Assembly: GCF_022496765.1 (NCBI RefSeq)
Contig: NZ_VANV01000012.1
Coordinates: 124,001 to 188,000, forward strand
Reading direction: 5' to 3'
Length of the DNA: 64,000 bases
From: Acidaminobacter sp. JC074
Lineage (GTDB): Bacteria > Bacillota > Clostridia > Peptostreptococcales > Acidaminobacteraceae
Positions 51,271 through 61,130 of the stretch are shown one piece after another. Position numbers and translations under genes: made by a program. Position 1 is the stretch's first letter. Each line of letters begins with the position of its first letter. The notes under the pieces are model-generated. The model searched no databases. It had not been told where the DNA came from and saw only the letters and a program-made list of their open reading frames with translations.

Positions 51271-53871
51271 ATGGCAAAGTTAACACCTATGATGCAGCAA
51301 TATATGGAAATAAAAAAAGAATATCAGGATTATATCCTATTCTTTAGACTAGGTGATTTCTATGAAATGTTTTTTGACGATGCTGTAACAGCTTCTAAGG
51401 TCCTGGATATTACGCTAACGGCTAGAGGTTGTGGCTTAGAAGAAAAGGCACCTTTAGCAGGTGTACCTTATCATGCTGCAGAAGGTTATTTAAGTAAGCT
51501 TGTCTCTGCTGGTCATAAGGTGGCTATCTGCGAGCAAATTGAAGATCCTAAGCAAGCCAAAGGTATTGTAAAGCGTGCAGTAACACGTATTGTTACGCCA
51601 GGTACAGTAACGGATCCTAACATGTTGAAGGATTCTGTTAACAATTATGTCTTAACGGTCTATCAAAATGATCGTCATTTTGGTATTGCCTATTCAGATA
51701 TATCTACATCTGAGTTTAAGACAACTTTCTTCAAAAATCTGACCAATTTAGAAAACCTCTATAATGAGATTTTAAAGATCAACCCTAAGGAAGTTGTTAT
51801 TTCTGAAAGCATGCGTTACGATGAAGAACTTATGGCTTTCTTTATAGACAATCATTACCTGATGACTTATTTAAATCCTATACACTTTAAGTTTTCAGAG
51901 GCAGAACAAACCATTAAGAGACTCTTTAAGGTTTATTCTACAGAAAGCTTAGGCTTAACTGAGTCAGATGATTCTGTAATTGCATGTGGTGCACTTTTAT
52001 CTTATATAGAGGAAACTCAAAAGGTTGATCTGGTTCACTTTAACCATATAGAAATATACAAACATGATGCTTATATGGTATTAGATAAGTTTACTAGAAG
52101 AAACCTTGAGTTGTCTGAAACTATGAGAGCTCATGAAAAAAGAGGTTCTTTACTGTGGGTACTAGATAAGACGGCAACCGCTATGGGCGCAAGAAATCTT
52201 CGTAAGTGGATAGAGGCACCTTTACTTTCAAAAACAGAAATTAATAAAAGACTGTCTGCTGTAGAGTACTTTTATGAAAACATCTCTATGAGACAGGATA
52301 TAAATGAATATTTATCTAGAATTTATGACTTAGAGAGAATTTCATCTAAGCTGGTTTATGGTACTGTTAATGCCAGAGATATGTTGTCTTTAAAGCAATC
52401 TCTTATGTATTTGCCCAATATAAAAAGAATGCTTATGTCAGCAGAAAATGAGCATCTGAATCATATCATTTCAGAGCTAGATGATTTAACAGATATCTAT
52501 AAGCTCTTAGATGATGCCATTCATGAGGATCCGCCGATTACTATCAGGGAAGGTAAAATCATCAAAACTGCTTACAATGAAGAATTAAGTGAGTTAAGAG
52601 ATATACTGACAAACGGTAAAGATTGGATTGTTAAATTAGAGCAGGCTGAAAGAGAAAAGACTGGTATCAACTCTTTAAAAATAAAGTTTAACAAGGTGTT
52701 CGGTTACTTTATAGAGGTGACTAAGAAAAATGTAGACTTGGTACCTGAAAATTATATCAGAAAACAAACACTGGCCAATGCAGAGCGTTATATCTATCCT
52801 GAACTTAAGGATATTGAAACTAAAATATTAAATGCAGAAGAAAAAATCAATGTTTTAGAGTATGACCTCTTTATTGATGTTAAGAATAGAATTTTAGATC
52901 AAATTTTAAGAATCAAGAAATCTGCCCAAGTTATTGCAGAAATTGATACACTACTATCATTTGCCATTGTTTCTTATAACAATGATTATACAAAGCCGGA
53001 AATCAGCACAGACGGTGAAATCATGATTGAAAATGGCCGTCATCCTGTTGTAGAACAGCTAGGAACGGAAGAGTTATTTGTACCTAATGATACCATTATC
53101 AATCAAACTGACAACCGTTTTTACATCATCACAGGGCCAAATATGGCAGGTAAGTCAACATACCTTCGCCAAGTAGCCTTAATAACACTTATGGCTCAAA
53201 TTGGCTGTTTTATTCCAGCATCTTCTGGTAAGGTTGCCATTGTTGATAGGATATTCACGCGTGTTGGGGCTTCAGATGATCTATCGCAGGGTCAGTCTAC
53301 TTTTATGGTAGAAATGAACGAACTGTCTAACATACTTCATAATGCAACAGAACATTCATTGATCATTTTAGATGAAATCGGTCGTGGTACTTCTACCTAT
53401 GATGGTCTATCTATTGCCTGGTCTGTGGTAGAGTTCTTATCACAAAATGAAGAGATTGGTGCCAAGACATTATTTGCAACACACTATCATGAGTTGACTG
53501 AATTAGAAGGTCGTTTCCCGGGTGTTAAAAATTATTGTATATCGGTAAAAGAATCGGGTGATGACATTACCTTCTTAAGAAAGATTATCAGAGGTGGTGC
53601 AAACAGGTCTTATGGTATTCAAGTTGCAAAACTTGCTGGTATTCCAGATCCAGTTATTGCACGTGCTAAGGAAATCTTAAAACAACTTGAGGAACATGAC
53701 ATCAACAACAACATTTCATCTATACATTCCTCAATGGATGTTAAGACACAAGTTGTTATGAAAGAACATGAAGTTGTAAACATACTTAAGGACATGGATG
53801 TTATGAAAGTAACGCCTTTAGAAGCTATGAATATACTATATGATTTAGTTGAAAGAGCAAAGAAGGATTAG
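51271..53871 (+). CDS. mutS: DNA mismatch repair protein MutS
   Basis: Recognises mismatches and starts repair. 866 residues; the mismatch-contact FYE is in LGDFYEMFFDDA; the ATPase domain has Walker A GPNMAGKSTYLRQ, DDLSQGQSTFMVEM, and IILDEIGRGTSTYDG. The stop is next to the mutL ATG. Operon miaB-mutS-mutL-miaA-hfq is conserved in clostridia. Confidence 0.97.
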   Translation: MAKLTPMMQQYMEIKKEYQDYILFFRLGDFYEMFFDDAVTASKVLDITLTARGCGLEEKAPLAGVPYHAAEGYLSKLVSAGHKVAICEQIEDPKQAKGIVKRAVTRIVTPGTVTDPNMLKDSVNNYVLTVYQNDRHFGIAYSDISTSEFKTTFFKNLTNLENLYNEILKINPKEVVISESMRYDEELMAFFIDNHYLMTYLNPIHFKFSEAEQTIKRLFKVYSTESLGLTESDDSVIACGALLSYIEETQKVDLVHFNHIEIYKHDAYMVLDKFTRRNLELSETMRAHEKRGSLLWVLDKTATAMGARNLRKWIEAPLLSKTEINKRLSAVEYFYENISMRQDINEYLSRIYDLERISSKLVYGTVNARDMLSLKQSLMYLPNIKRMLMSAENEHLNHIISELDDLTDIYKLLDDAIHEDPPITIREGKIIKTAYNEELSELRDILTNGKDWIVKLEQAEREKTGINSLKIKFNKVFGYFIEVTKKNVDLVPENYIRKQTLANAERYIYPELKDIETKILNAEEKINVLEYDLFIDVKNRILDQILRIKKSAQVIAEIDTLLSFAIVSYNNDYTKPEISTDGEIMIENGRHPVVEQLGTEELFVPNDTIINQTDNRFYIITGPNMAGKSTYLRQVALITLMAQIGCFIPASSGKVAIVDRIFTRVGASDDLSQGQSTFMVEMNELSNILHNATEHSLIILDEIGRGTSTYDGLSIAWSVVEFLSQNEEIGAKTLFATHYHELTELEGRFPGVKNYCISVKESGDDITFLRKIIRGGANRSYGIQVAKLAGIPDPVIARAKEILKQLEEHDINNNISSIHSSMDVKTQVVMKEHEVVNILKDMDVMKVTPLEAMNILYDLVERAKKD

Positions 53872-55968
53872 ATGATCGATAATAAAATTATTCAATTAGA
53901 CAAAGATATATCTAATAAAATTGCAGCAGGTGAGGTTGTTGAAAGACCTCTTGCTGTTGTAAAAGAGCTTGTAGAGAATGCAATAGATGCACAGGCGACT
54001 AAGATTACAGTTGAAATAAAAGATGCTGGTAAAAGCCTTATCAGGGTAACTGATAATGGTCATGGCATCAGACCAGATGATATTGTACTAGCCTTTGAAA
54101 GGCATTCTACAAGTAAGATAAGAACCATCAATGATATTTATCATATTTCAAGTTTAGGCTTTAGAGGTGAAGCCTTAGCTTCTATTTCTTCTGTTTCTAA
54201 TATGGAAGTTATCTCAAAGCATTCAGACTTTGATTATGGTAAAAAGCTTGTCCTTTCAGGTGGTAAGATAGTTGAGAACCAAGATGTTGGAGCCCCTTCT
54301 GGTACAACGATGATGGTCAAAGACTTGTTTTTTAACACACCTGCCAGACTTAAGTTTATGAAGTCTAATAACGCAGAGTTAAATGCTATCAATGACATTA
54401 TGACTAAACTCGCCATGTCTCATCCAGAAGTGGCTTTTAAGTATATTGTCGGTGGTAAAAACATCTTTATAACACCAGGTAACGGCAAACTCTATGATGT
54501 GATCTTAAACATTTATCAAAGGTCTCTTGCTAAGAACCTGATTCAAGTAGATTATAAAGAACATGATATTCACTTATCTGGTTATGTTTCTACCATTGAG
54601 ATGACAAGAGGCAATAGACAATACCAAATTGCCTTTGTAAATAATAGATATGTAAAAAGCAAAACCATTGAGGATGCCATTGCGACGGTTTATCGTACCT
54701 TGATTCCTCATAACCGCTTTGCTATATCGTTTCTTAATATAACCATAGACCCATCACTTATAGACATTAACATTCATCCTGCAAAGACTGAAATTAGATT
54801 TCATCAGGAGGGTGTTGTTAAAGACCTTATCTACAAGGCACTTAAGTACGAGATCAATCGTTATGACATGGTGCCGGATAAACCTATGAATGCTAAGCCT
54901 ATAGAAAATAAAGAAGTCCTTAAGGCTTATTCAGAAGTAAACCGTCAAGCTGAAAAAACGCTTATCAGTAAAAAGCCTGAATCATTTGATCAAGTTAAAA
55001 AGGAAGTAAAGGACTTTAAGTTTGGTCATGAAAAAAGAGATTTTGTAAAAGCTAAGGAAGAGCAAGAAAAGAAGGAAGTTTTACTCGAGTCTTATAAGAG
55101 CTTAAGTGAAAATAGAAATAATAAGCCCATAGAAAATCAGACAAGTGTCAAACCATTAGAAAGACAAGATAAGCCGCTTGTAAGACAAGATAAGCCGCTT
55201 GTAAGACAAGAAAAATTTGTTGAAGACAAGCCCCTTATTAAAGAAAGTCCTGTATTTTCAAATAAGGAGACTGTTAAAGAAAGTCCTGTATTTTCAAATA
55301 AGGAGACTGTTAAACCCCTTGTTAGAGAGACCTTTAAAGAAGTGGTTTATGAGTCGCCTAAACCTATGTTTGAAGATCCTAAGGAAACAATTTATGACAA
55401 CTTAAGATACATCGGACAGATTTTCAACTCATATCTAATATATGAAAAGAATCATCAGATGTATATGATTGACCAGCATGCTGCTCATGAAAAGATACTC
55501 TATGAGAAATTCTTAGATGACTTTAGAAATAAAAAGATGATGACACAGATGATTTTGGAGCCAATTGTGGTAGATATAAATTCTATGACTGTATCAAATG
55601 CCATGGCCCACAAAGATATTCTTTTAAATTTAGGCTTTAACATTGAGCCTTTTGGAGAGAATGCCATAGTTGTTAGGGAGATTCCTTTGGGATTTGATCT
55701 AAAGACTGCTAAGTTTATGATCAATGACCTAATTGAAAAACTGGATTTTTCATTACCAAAAGAAAGATTTGAGTTGGCGCTGAATCAAATAGCTACAAGA
55801 TCATGTAAGGCGGCTGTTAAGGCCAATGATCATTTAATGGACATAGAAGTTGAAGGTCTTGTCAATCAACTGAAGGGTCTAAATGAACCTTACACTTGTC
55901 CACATGGTCGACCAATTATAATAAAAATATCAAGAAGTGAAATAGAAAGAAAGTTTAATAGAACGTAG
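53872..55968 (+). CDS. mutL: DNA mismatch repair endonuclease MutL
   Basis: 698 residues, longer than the ~630 of Bacillus. The GHKL ATPase domain (about 1-330) has KIAAGEVVERPLAVVKEL and DNGHGI; the C-terminal domain has the endonuclease motif DQHAAHEKILYE and CPHGRP, so the strand-nicking activity is expected. The linker between them (about residues 340-500) is Lys/Glu/Pro-rich and contains recent tandem duplications (see the repeat entry), which accounts for the extra length. Confidence 0.96.
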   Translation: MIDNKIIQLDKDISNKIAAGEVVERPLAVVKELVENAIDAQATKITVEIKDAGKSLIRVTDNGHGIRPDDIVLAFERHSTSKIRTINDIYHISSLGFRGEALASISSVSNMEVISKHSDFDYGKKLVLSGGKIVENQDVGAPSGTTMMVKDLFFNTPARLKFMKSNNAELNAINDIMTKLAMSHPEVAFKYIVGGKNIFITPGNGKLYDVILNIYQRSLAKNLIQVDYKEHDIHLSGYVSTIEMTRGNRQYQIAFVNNRYVKSKTIEDAIATVYRTLIPHNRFAISFLNITIDPSLIDINIHPAKTEIRFHQEGVVKDLIYKALKYEINRYDMVPDKPMNAKPIENKEVLKAYSEVNRQAEKTLISKKPESFDQVKKEVKDFKFGHEKRDFVKAKEEQEKKEVLLESYKSLSENRNNKPIENQTSVKPLERQDKPLVRQDKPLVRQEKFVEDKPLIKESPVFSNKETVKESPVFSNKETVKPLVRETFKEVVYESPKPMFEDPKETIYDNLRYIGQIFNSYLIYEKNHQMYMIDQHAAHEKILYEKFLDDFRNKKMMTQMILEPIVVDINSMTVSNAMAHKDILLNLGFNIEPFGENAIVVREIPLGFDLKTAKFMINDLIEKLDFSLPKERFELALNQIATRSCKAAVKANDHLMDIEVEGLVNQLKGLNEPYTCPHGRPIIIKISRSEIERKFNRT
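55162..55314 (+). repeat. Two tandem repeats in the MutL linker
   Basis: A 21-bp unit (55162-55182) is repeated exactly at 55183-55203 with a partial third copy to 55211; it codes for RQDKPLV. A 36-bp unit (55243-55278) is repeated exactly at 55279-55314, coding twice for ESPVFSNKETVK. Both keep the frame. Confidence 0.92.
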
Positions 55969-55975
55969 GTGTTTA

Positions 55976-56899
55976 ATGAGTAAAGTAGTAATTTTAGTAG
56001 GACCAACAGCCGTTGGTAAGACCGACATATCCATTGATATTGCAAAAGCCGTTGATGGTGAAATTATATCATCAGATTCAATGCAGATTTATAAGCATTT
56101 TGATATAGGAAGTGCAAAACCTACAAAAGAAGAAATGCAAGGGGTGCCTCATTACTTAATAGATGAGATAGACCCTTTTGTGAACTTCTCAGTTTCTGAT
56201 TACCAAGAAAAGGCCAAAGCCTATATCAAAGATATTTCTTCAAGAGGTAAAACACCGATTGTAACTGGTGGTACGGGTTTGTATGTCAATGCCCTAATGT
56301 ATGATATGGATTTTTCAAATTCTGCTAGTGATCCAGACTATAGAAAAGAGCTTGAAGCCATAGCTGAAGCTCATGGCAACCAGCATGTTCATGAAATGCT
56401 TAAGGATATTGATCCAAAATCTTATCAAAAGATTCACTTTAACAATCTAAGAAAAGTTATAAGAGCCTTAGAGGTTTATCATGTTACAGGTCAAACCATT
56501 GATGATTTTTCTACTGATTTGAAAAAAACATCAGATTATGACTATGTTTTAATTGGATTGACACGTAATCGTAAAAGATTATATGTTAGAATTAATAAAA
56601 GGGTAGACATTATGATTGATCAAGGCTTGATAGATGAAGTAAAAAATTTAAGAGAAATGGGATTGAATGCGTCAAACACCTCAATGCAGGGTATAGGATA
56701 TAAAGAAGTAGTTCCTTACTTAGATGGGATGTACGATAAAGAGACAATGATCTCATTGATCAAGCAGAATTCTAGACGTTATGCAAAACGTCAAATGACA
56801 TGGTTCAGAAGATATGATGATATTCATTGGTTTGATTATGATCAATATGACACTTATGAAGAAATGAAGGCAGCAATCATCCGTCTAATTAAATCTTAA
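55976..56899 (+). CDS. miaA: tRNA dimethylallyltransferase
   Basis: Transfers the dimethylallyl group from DMAPP to A37 of tRNAs reading UNN codons; MiaB then adds the methylthio group. 307 residues; P-loop [30 protein letters not shown] and [11 protein letters not shown], with the C-terminal KRQMTWFRR. Starts 7 nt after mutL. Confidence 0.97.
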   Translation: MSKVVILVGPTAVGKTDISIDIAKAVDGEIISSDSMQIYKHFDIGSAKPTKEEMQGVPHYLIDEIDPFVNFSVSDYQEKAKAYIKDISSRGKTPIVTGGTGLYVNALMYDMDFSNSASDPDYRKELEAIAEAHGNQHVHEMLKDIDPKSYQKIHFNNLRKVIRALEVYHVTGQTIDDFSTDLKKTSDYDYVLIGLTRNRKRLYVRINKRVDIMIDQGLIDEVKNLREMGLNASNTSMQGIGYKEVVPYLDGMYDKETMISLIKQNSRRYAKRQMTWFRRYDDIHWFDYDQYDTYEEMKAAIIRLIKS

Positions 56900-56919
56900 A
56901 AATATTATGGAGGGGTTTT

Positions 56920-57162
56920 ATGAAAAATGCACTTAATTTACAGGATATCTTTCTAAACGATGTTAGAAGAGATCATATCAGCATTGTTGTATTCTTAATC
57001 AGTGGTTATCAGATTAAGGGGTATGTTAAAGGATTTGACAATTATACGATTGTACTTGATAGTGATGGTAAACAACAAATGATTTACAAACATGCTATCT
57101 CAACAATCATCCCTGCTAAACCTGTTAACTTTAATAAGAAAGTAGAAGAATTTACAGAATAA
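56920..57162 (+). CDS. hfq: RNA chaperone Hfq
   Basis: 80-residue Sm-like hexameric RNA-binding protein. [15 protein letters not shown], then [24 protein letters not shown] (partly quoted) and the Sm2-type motif YKHAIS are typical. GGAGGG lies before the ATG. Follows miaA as in most bacteria, and a strong terminator follows it, so it closes the miaB operon. Confidence 0.97.
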   Translation: MKNALNLQDIFLNDVRRDHISIVVFLISGYQIKGYVKGFDNYTIVLDSDGKQQMIYKHAISTIIPAKPVNFNKKVEEFTE

Positions 57163-57168
57163 GAGATA

Positions 57169-57198
57169 AGCTCTAAAAGAGAACTTTTAGAGCTTTTT
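57169..57198 (+). terminator. Terminator after hfq
   Basis: AGCTCTAAAAG (57169-57179), loop AGAA, CTTTTAGAGCT (57184-57194), then T-run. The next gene may be partly read through, as its ribosome binding site is close by. Confidence 0.85.
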
Positions 57199-57213
57199 AA
57201 CGAGGAGATTTAA

Positions 57214-58491
57214 ATGAGTAAGAGAGCTATGTATGAATCTTTAGGTATTCATACACATGTACTAGATTATCTAGAAAGTGTTGAATCAGACATTAAAGAA
57301 ACATTTGATGAAATAGATGAAATAGCAAGTTACAATCAATTGAAGGTGCTTAATGCTATGCAAAAACATAGGTTGTCATCGAATCACTTTAACTGGCATA
57401 CTGGTTACGGTTACGATGATCCTGGTCGAGATAAGATAGAAGAAATATATGCTGATGTATTCAAGACAGAAGATGCCATTGTTAGACCTATTATCGTTAA
57501 TGGCACCCACGCCTTATCTTTATGTCTTTCAGGTATCCTTAAAACAGGCGACACACTCCTGTCTATTGCAGGCAAGCCCTATGATACACTAGATGAAGTC
57601 ATCGGTATCAGCAATGAATACAATCAAGCACTTGATATCAACTATTTACAAGTAGACTTAACAAGTGATGGCGAGTTTCAGTTTGACCTTATCAAAGAAA
57701 ATATGAAGTCACCTGTAAAAATGATATACATACAAAGGTCTAGTGGCTATGCTTGGAGACAGTCATTAACCATCGATAAAATTAAAGAAGTCATAGCATT
57801 TGTAAAAGACATTCAAGAGGATGTTATTGTTATGATTGACAACTGTTATGGTGAATTTCTAGATTATCAAGAACCTACTGAAGTAGGTGCTGACATCATG
57901 GCAGGCTCGCTTATTAAAAATCCAGGTGGTGGCCTTGCCATTGCTGGCGGTTATATTGTTGGTAAAAAGGACTTGGTAGAGCAAGTTTCATATAGGATGA
58001 CAACGCCAGGTATTGGTAAAGAATGCGGACTGATGTTTGGACAAACAAGAACCATGTTTCATGGCCTTTTCATAGCACCACAAACTGTTGCAGGGGCAAT
58101 TAAAGGTGCGATCTATTGTTCGAGAGCATATGAAAAGCTTGGTTTTGAAGTTAACCCTAGATATGACGACCCAAGAAGTGATATCATACAGTCCGTTAAA
58201 CTTGGCACAAAAAATAGGGTTATTGCCTTTTGTGAGGGTGTTCAATATGCTGCCCCTGTAGATTCTCATGTAACACCTGTACCATGGGCGATGCCTGGTT
58301 ACGATTCGGATGTTATTATGGCAGCTGGTGCCTTTGTTCAAGGGTCTTCAATAGAACTAAGTGCTGATGCACCTATGAGGGAACCTTTTATCGTGTATTT
58401 TCAAGGTGGGGTTACTTATGATCATTCAAAATTTGGTGTTATGCAATCTTTGAATAGATTATACGAAAAAGAGTTGGTGGATATAAAATAA
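57214..58491 (+). CDS. YnbB-like PLP enzyme (methionine gamma-lyase/aluminium-resistance family)
   Basis: 425 residues of the Cys/Met metabolism PLP superfamily. The PLP lysine is probably in AGSLIKNPGGGLA, with MIDNCYGEF upstream and FKTEDAIVRPIIVNGTHALSL near the N-terminus (partly quoted). The family is often annotated as aluminium resistance protein or methionine gamma-lyase-like; true substrate is unknown. GAGGAG precedes the ATG. Position after hfq is conserved in many Firmicutes. Confidence 0.9.
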   Translation: MSKRAMYESLGIHTHVLDYLESVESDIKETFDEIDEIASYNQLKVLNAMQKHRLSSNHFNWHTGYGYDDPGRDKIEEIYADVFKTEDAIVRPIIVNGTHALSLCLSGILKTGDTLLSIAGKPYDTLDEVIGISNEYNQALDINYLQVDLTSDGEFQFDLIKENMKSPVKMIYIQRSSGYAWRQSLTIDKIKEVIAFVKDIQEDVIVMIDNCYGEFLDYQEPTEVGADIMAGSLIKNPGGGLAIAGGYIVGKKDLVEQVSYRMTTPGIGKECGLMFGQTRTMFHGLFIAPQTVAGAIKGAIYCSRAYEKLGFEVNPRYDDPRSDIIQSVKLGTKNRVIAFCEGVQYAAPVDSHVTPVPWAMPGYDSDVIMAAGAFVQGSSIELSADAPMREPFIVYFQGGVTYDHSKFGVMQSLNRLYEKELVDIK

Positions 58492-58511
58492 TTATGTAAA
58501 CCGAGGTGGTT

Positions 58512-59024
58512 ATGAAGAAAATATTAGAGTGGGTAAAGCCGATTGTACTTGCAATTGTTATTGCCTTTATCATAAACTCATTTATTATTGTTAATGCTGT
58601 TATTCCAACTGGTTCTATGAAGCCAACGATTAATATCAACGATAGGGTGATTGCCCTTAGATTGTCTTATTTGTTTACAGATCCTCAAAGAGGAGACATC
58701 ATCATCTTTGATTCTAATTATGAAGACAAGCTTCTTGTTAAAAGAATCATAGGTATGCCAGGAGAGGCAGTGGAAATCAAGGAAGGCAGGGTATATGTAA
58801 ATAATCAGGTCTTAGAAGATTTTTCAGATATTCTTATTGCTGGTGACTTTGGTCCCTATAAGGTGCCAGATGATGCTTACTTCATGTTAGGTGACAATAG
58901 AAATGGCAGTAAAGACTCTAGATACTGGGACAACCCATACATAGATGAATCGCTTATAAAAGGTAAAGTACTGATTAAGTATTTTCCTTCAATTGAATAT
59001 TTAGGAGGTAACCATGGACAATAA
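58512..59024 (+). CDS. lepB: Signal peptidase I
   Basis: Membrane-bound serine protease that removes signal peptides. 170 residues; one N-terminal membrane helix (about 9-28), catalytic Ser in IPTGSMKPTI, catalytic Lys in KLLVKRIIGMPGE, and GDNRNGSKDSR. The ATG at 58512 follows GAGGTGG; a GTG two codons earlier is within this site. Overlaps the next gene by 11 nt. Confidence 0.95.
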   Translation: MKKILEWVKPIVLAIVIAFIINSFIIVNAVIPTGSMKPTININDRVIALRLSYLFTDPQRGDIIIFDSNYEDKLLVKRIIGMPGEAVEIKEGRVYVNNQVLEDFSDILIAGDFGPYKVPDDAYFMLGDNRNGSKDSRYWDNPYIDESLIKGKVLIKYFPSIEYLGGNHGQ

Positions 59025-59655
59025 TGTGAAAATTGTAGTTAAAAAGCGTGTAGACAAAACCATTAAAAACCTAGAAAAAAGAAATATGAGTGGCTACTAT
59101 GCAAATGATCTTAAAGAGTTAAAAGAAATTATTGATAGACTTATCCCAGATAACTCATCAGTAACAGTTGGTGGTTCTATGACCTTGTTTGAAACGGGTA
59201 TTATTGATCACTTAAGAGAAAGAGATCTTACTTTCTATGATAGATATGAAGAGGGACTGACACCAGAAGACATTAAAGAGATTTATTTCAAAGCTTTTGG
59301 TGTAGATGGTTATTTTGCATCGACTAATGCCATCACTGAAGAAGGAGAAATCTACAATGTGGATGGCCGTGGTAACAGAGTTGCAGCGATGATCTATGGT
59401 CCTGAGAAAGTAATCCTTGTGGTTGGTACCAATAAAATTGTTAAGGATTTAGATGAGGCTTTTGAAAGAAATAGACGCTTAGCTGCACCTGCGAATGTAC
59501 AGAGATTAAGCAGAAAGACGCCATGTCACACTACTGGTTACTGTACAAGATGTAACAGTCCAGAGAAGATCTGTCATGCACATACAATTATTGATGGTCA
59601 GATGATTAAAGATAGGATGCATGTAATCTTTGTTGATGGTTATTATGGTTATTAA
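59014..59655 (+). CDS. LUD domain protein (LutC/YkgG-like, DUF162)
   Basis: 213 residues; VTVGGSMTLFETGI, GVDGYFASTNAITEEG and GNRVAAMIYGPEKVILVVGTNKI (partly quoted) are typical of the LUD domain of lactate utilisation proteins. Near the C-terminus CHTTGYCTRCNSPEKICH holds four Cys and two His, so a metal site is likely, as in stand-alone clostridial members. AGGAGG lies before the ATG, inside the end of lepB. Metabolic role uncertain; no lutA/lutB genes are nearby. Confidence 0.88.
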   Translation: MDNNVKIVVKKRVDKTIKNLEKRNMSGYYANDLKELKEIIDRLIPDNSSVTVGGSMTLFETGIIDHLRERDLTFYDRYEEGLTPEDIKEIYFKAFGVDGYFASTNAITEEGEIYNVDGRGNRVAAMIYGPEKVILVVGTNKIVKDLDEAFERNRRLAAPANVQRLSRKTPCHTTGYCTRCNSPEKICHAHTIIDGQMIKDRMHVIFVDGYYGY

Positions 59656-59677
59656 GAGGCTCTTTTGAGTCTCTTTT
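59654..59677 (+). terminator. Terminator after the LUD gene
   Basis: AAGAGGCTC (59654-59662), TTTT loop, GAGTCTCTT (59667-59675) with one G-T pair, then T-rich. Confidence 0.7.
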
Positions 59678-59715
59678 GGCGTAATGATTACGTAATAAAA
59701 CTTGATTGATATTCA

Positions 59716-59724
59716 TGTTATAAT
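59716..59724 (+). promoter_or_regulatory. Extended -10 promoter
   Basis: TG at 59716-59717 one base before TATAAT at 59719-59724, 22 nt upstream of the next ATG; no clear -35. Confidence 0.5.
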
Positions 59725-59746
59725 ATTAATCGAAGAGGTGATGAAA

Positions 59747-60664
59747 ATGTACAAAGTTGACGATTATAAAAAAGTATTTGAACAGCTGAAATTAGATGAT
59801 TCTAGAGCTGTCTCATTATATCCTTATGCACCAGTATTCAAAGTTAGATTAAATGATGAGTTTTGTGTATTAAAACGAACTAAAAAAGATGAGAATCAGA
59901 TGAACAAGCTTTTGGTTTTCCAAAAGCATTTAAAAAATAATGAAATCAATGTCAGTCTTCCAATCAAACGATTTGATGAAGAAACACATATCATTGATGA
60001 AACAAGATGGGTCATATATCCTTTTATTGAAGGGGAACCATATAACGGGTCAGATGAACACATTAGGTTAGCAGGGGACCTATTAGGACGTTTACATGCC
60101 TGTAACAATGATATTTTTAACCACGGTTTTACTTGGCAGAATTATGGTGGTGTGTTTTTAACAGACGTTATTGATGATATGAAAACCATTGAATCAAGAT
60201 ATAGTGAGCAATTACACATCCAAGATCTTGTAGATGAGGCTGTAAAGTCTAAATTCGATCATTTAAGAGAAATTGACTTCCCTTATGTAGATGCTACATG
60301 GGACTTTAAGGCAACAAATCTTATTTACTCTGAAGAAAATGTTTCGCTTATTGATTTAGACAATTCTGGTTATATCCCTAGAATATTTGATTTATGTTTG
60401 GCTTTAATCTTGTTCCATACATCCTCGCCACTTGCTCCGAATAGACCTTTTACCATAGATGAATGGGACTTATTTATGACAGCATACAAAAAACATATTA
60501 CTTTAACAGAAGAAGAAGTGCTAAACTTTACTGAATATCTTAAGTTTGTTTATCTAGACGAGGGCATCTATGCGATTGTAGATTTAGAAATGGACGATCA
60601 ACAAAGACAGATAGAGTTTATCAAGGAGCTTATGCTTTTAGATTTAACTAAATACAAGATATAG
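59747..60664 (+). CDS. APH/CotS-like phosphotransferase
   Basis: 305 residues with the outline of an aminoglycoside phosphotransferase/spore-coat CotS kinase: N-lobe with CVLKRTKK as the ATP lysine, a hinge VIYPFIEGEPY, the catalytic loop ATWDFKATNLIY (Asp and Asn, but Trp where most have His) and LIDLDN for the metal Asp. In spore formers such proteins are often spore coat or choline/homoserine kinase-like; the target here is not known. The ATG at 59747 sits 8 nt after GAGG, better than the ATG at 59741. Confidence 0.78.
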   Translation: MYKVDDYKKVFEQLKLDDSRAVSLYPYAPVFKVRLNDEFCVLKRTKKDENQMNKLLVFQKHLKNNEINVSLPIKRFDEETHIIDETRWVIYPFIEGEPYNGSDEHIRLAGDLLGRLHACNNDIFNHGFTWQNYGGVFLTDVIDDMKTIESRYSEQLHIQDLVDEAVKSKFDHLREIDFPYVDATWDFKATNLIYSEENVSLIDLDNSGYIPRIFDLCLALILFHTSSPLAPNRPFTIDEWDLFMTAYKKHITLTEEEVLNFTEYLKFVYLDEGIYAIVDLEMDDQQRQIEFIKELMLLDLTKYKI

Positions 60665-60684
60665 TATTATGTAACATAAAATTA

Positions 60685-60714
60685 ACGCTAGATTAATACA
60701 TCTAGTGTTTTTTT
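60685..60714 (+). terminator. Terminator
   Basis: ACGCTAGAT (60685-60693), loop TAATAC, ATCTAGTGT (60700-60708) with one G-T pair, then T-run. Confidence 0.75.
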
Positions 60715-60780
60715 AGTGTATAATTAAGTTAGAAAATTGAATATTCCTAGGCTAAAATGTACTATTCAAAGGAGAATTTC

Positions 60781-61074
60781 ATGGGGAGACAAGTTTACCA
60801 AGAAGGCAGTTTTAAAGTCTATAGAGTTGGCAACAACTTTATCGTACACAATTCAAGGTATTTATTTGCTGAAGCTCACACGCATGTTAGGACATTGAAT
60901 ACCGCGAAGAAAATTATTTACTGTACAATGAACAGAGTGATTCCAAAAACATTTCCAGAATATTTGTTAAACTCATTGATAAGAGTTTCGGATGATGAGC
61001 ATTACAATTGTCAAGTCGAATCTTTGATTGAAGTACGGCGCCAAAAGGGAAGAAAATTAAAATATGTGAATTAA
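60781..61074 (+). CDS. Hypothetical basic protein
   Basis: 97 residues, rich in Lys, Arg and Tyr, no membrane segment. It starts GRQVYQEGSFKVYRVGNNFIVHN (partly quoted), a likely beta-rich region, then a helical middle (LNTAKKIIYCTMNRVIP) and a basic C-terminus RRQKGRKLKYVN. AAGGAG lies 9 nt before the ATG. A nucleic-acid-binding role could be guessed from charge only. TATAAT at 60719-60724 may be its -10. Next to lexA but convergent with it. Confidence 0.65.
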   Translation: MGRQVYQEGSFKVYRVGNNFIVHNSRYLFAEAHTHVRTLNTAKKIIYCTMNRVIPKTFPEYLLNSLIRVSDDEHYNCQVESLIEVRRQKGRKLKYVN

Positions 61075-61089
61075 ATTTTTACATAAATA

Positions 61090-61118
61090 AAGGTTGTCTA
61101 TGATTAGACAACCTTTTT
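61090..61118. terminator. Bidirectional terminator between the hypothetical gene and lexA
   Basis: AAGGTTGTCTA (61090-61100), loop TGAT, TAGACAACCTT (61105-61115), A-rich before and T-run after. Confidence 0.9.
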
Positions 61119-61130
61119 AAGTGTTCATTT

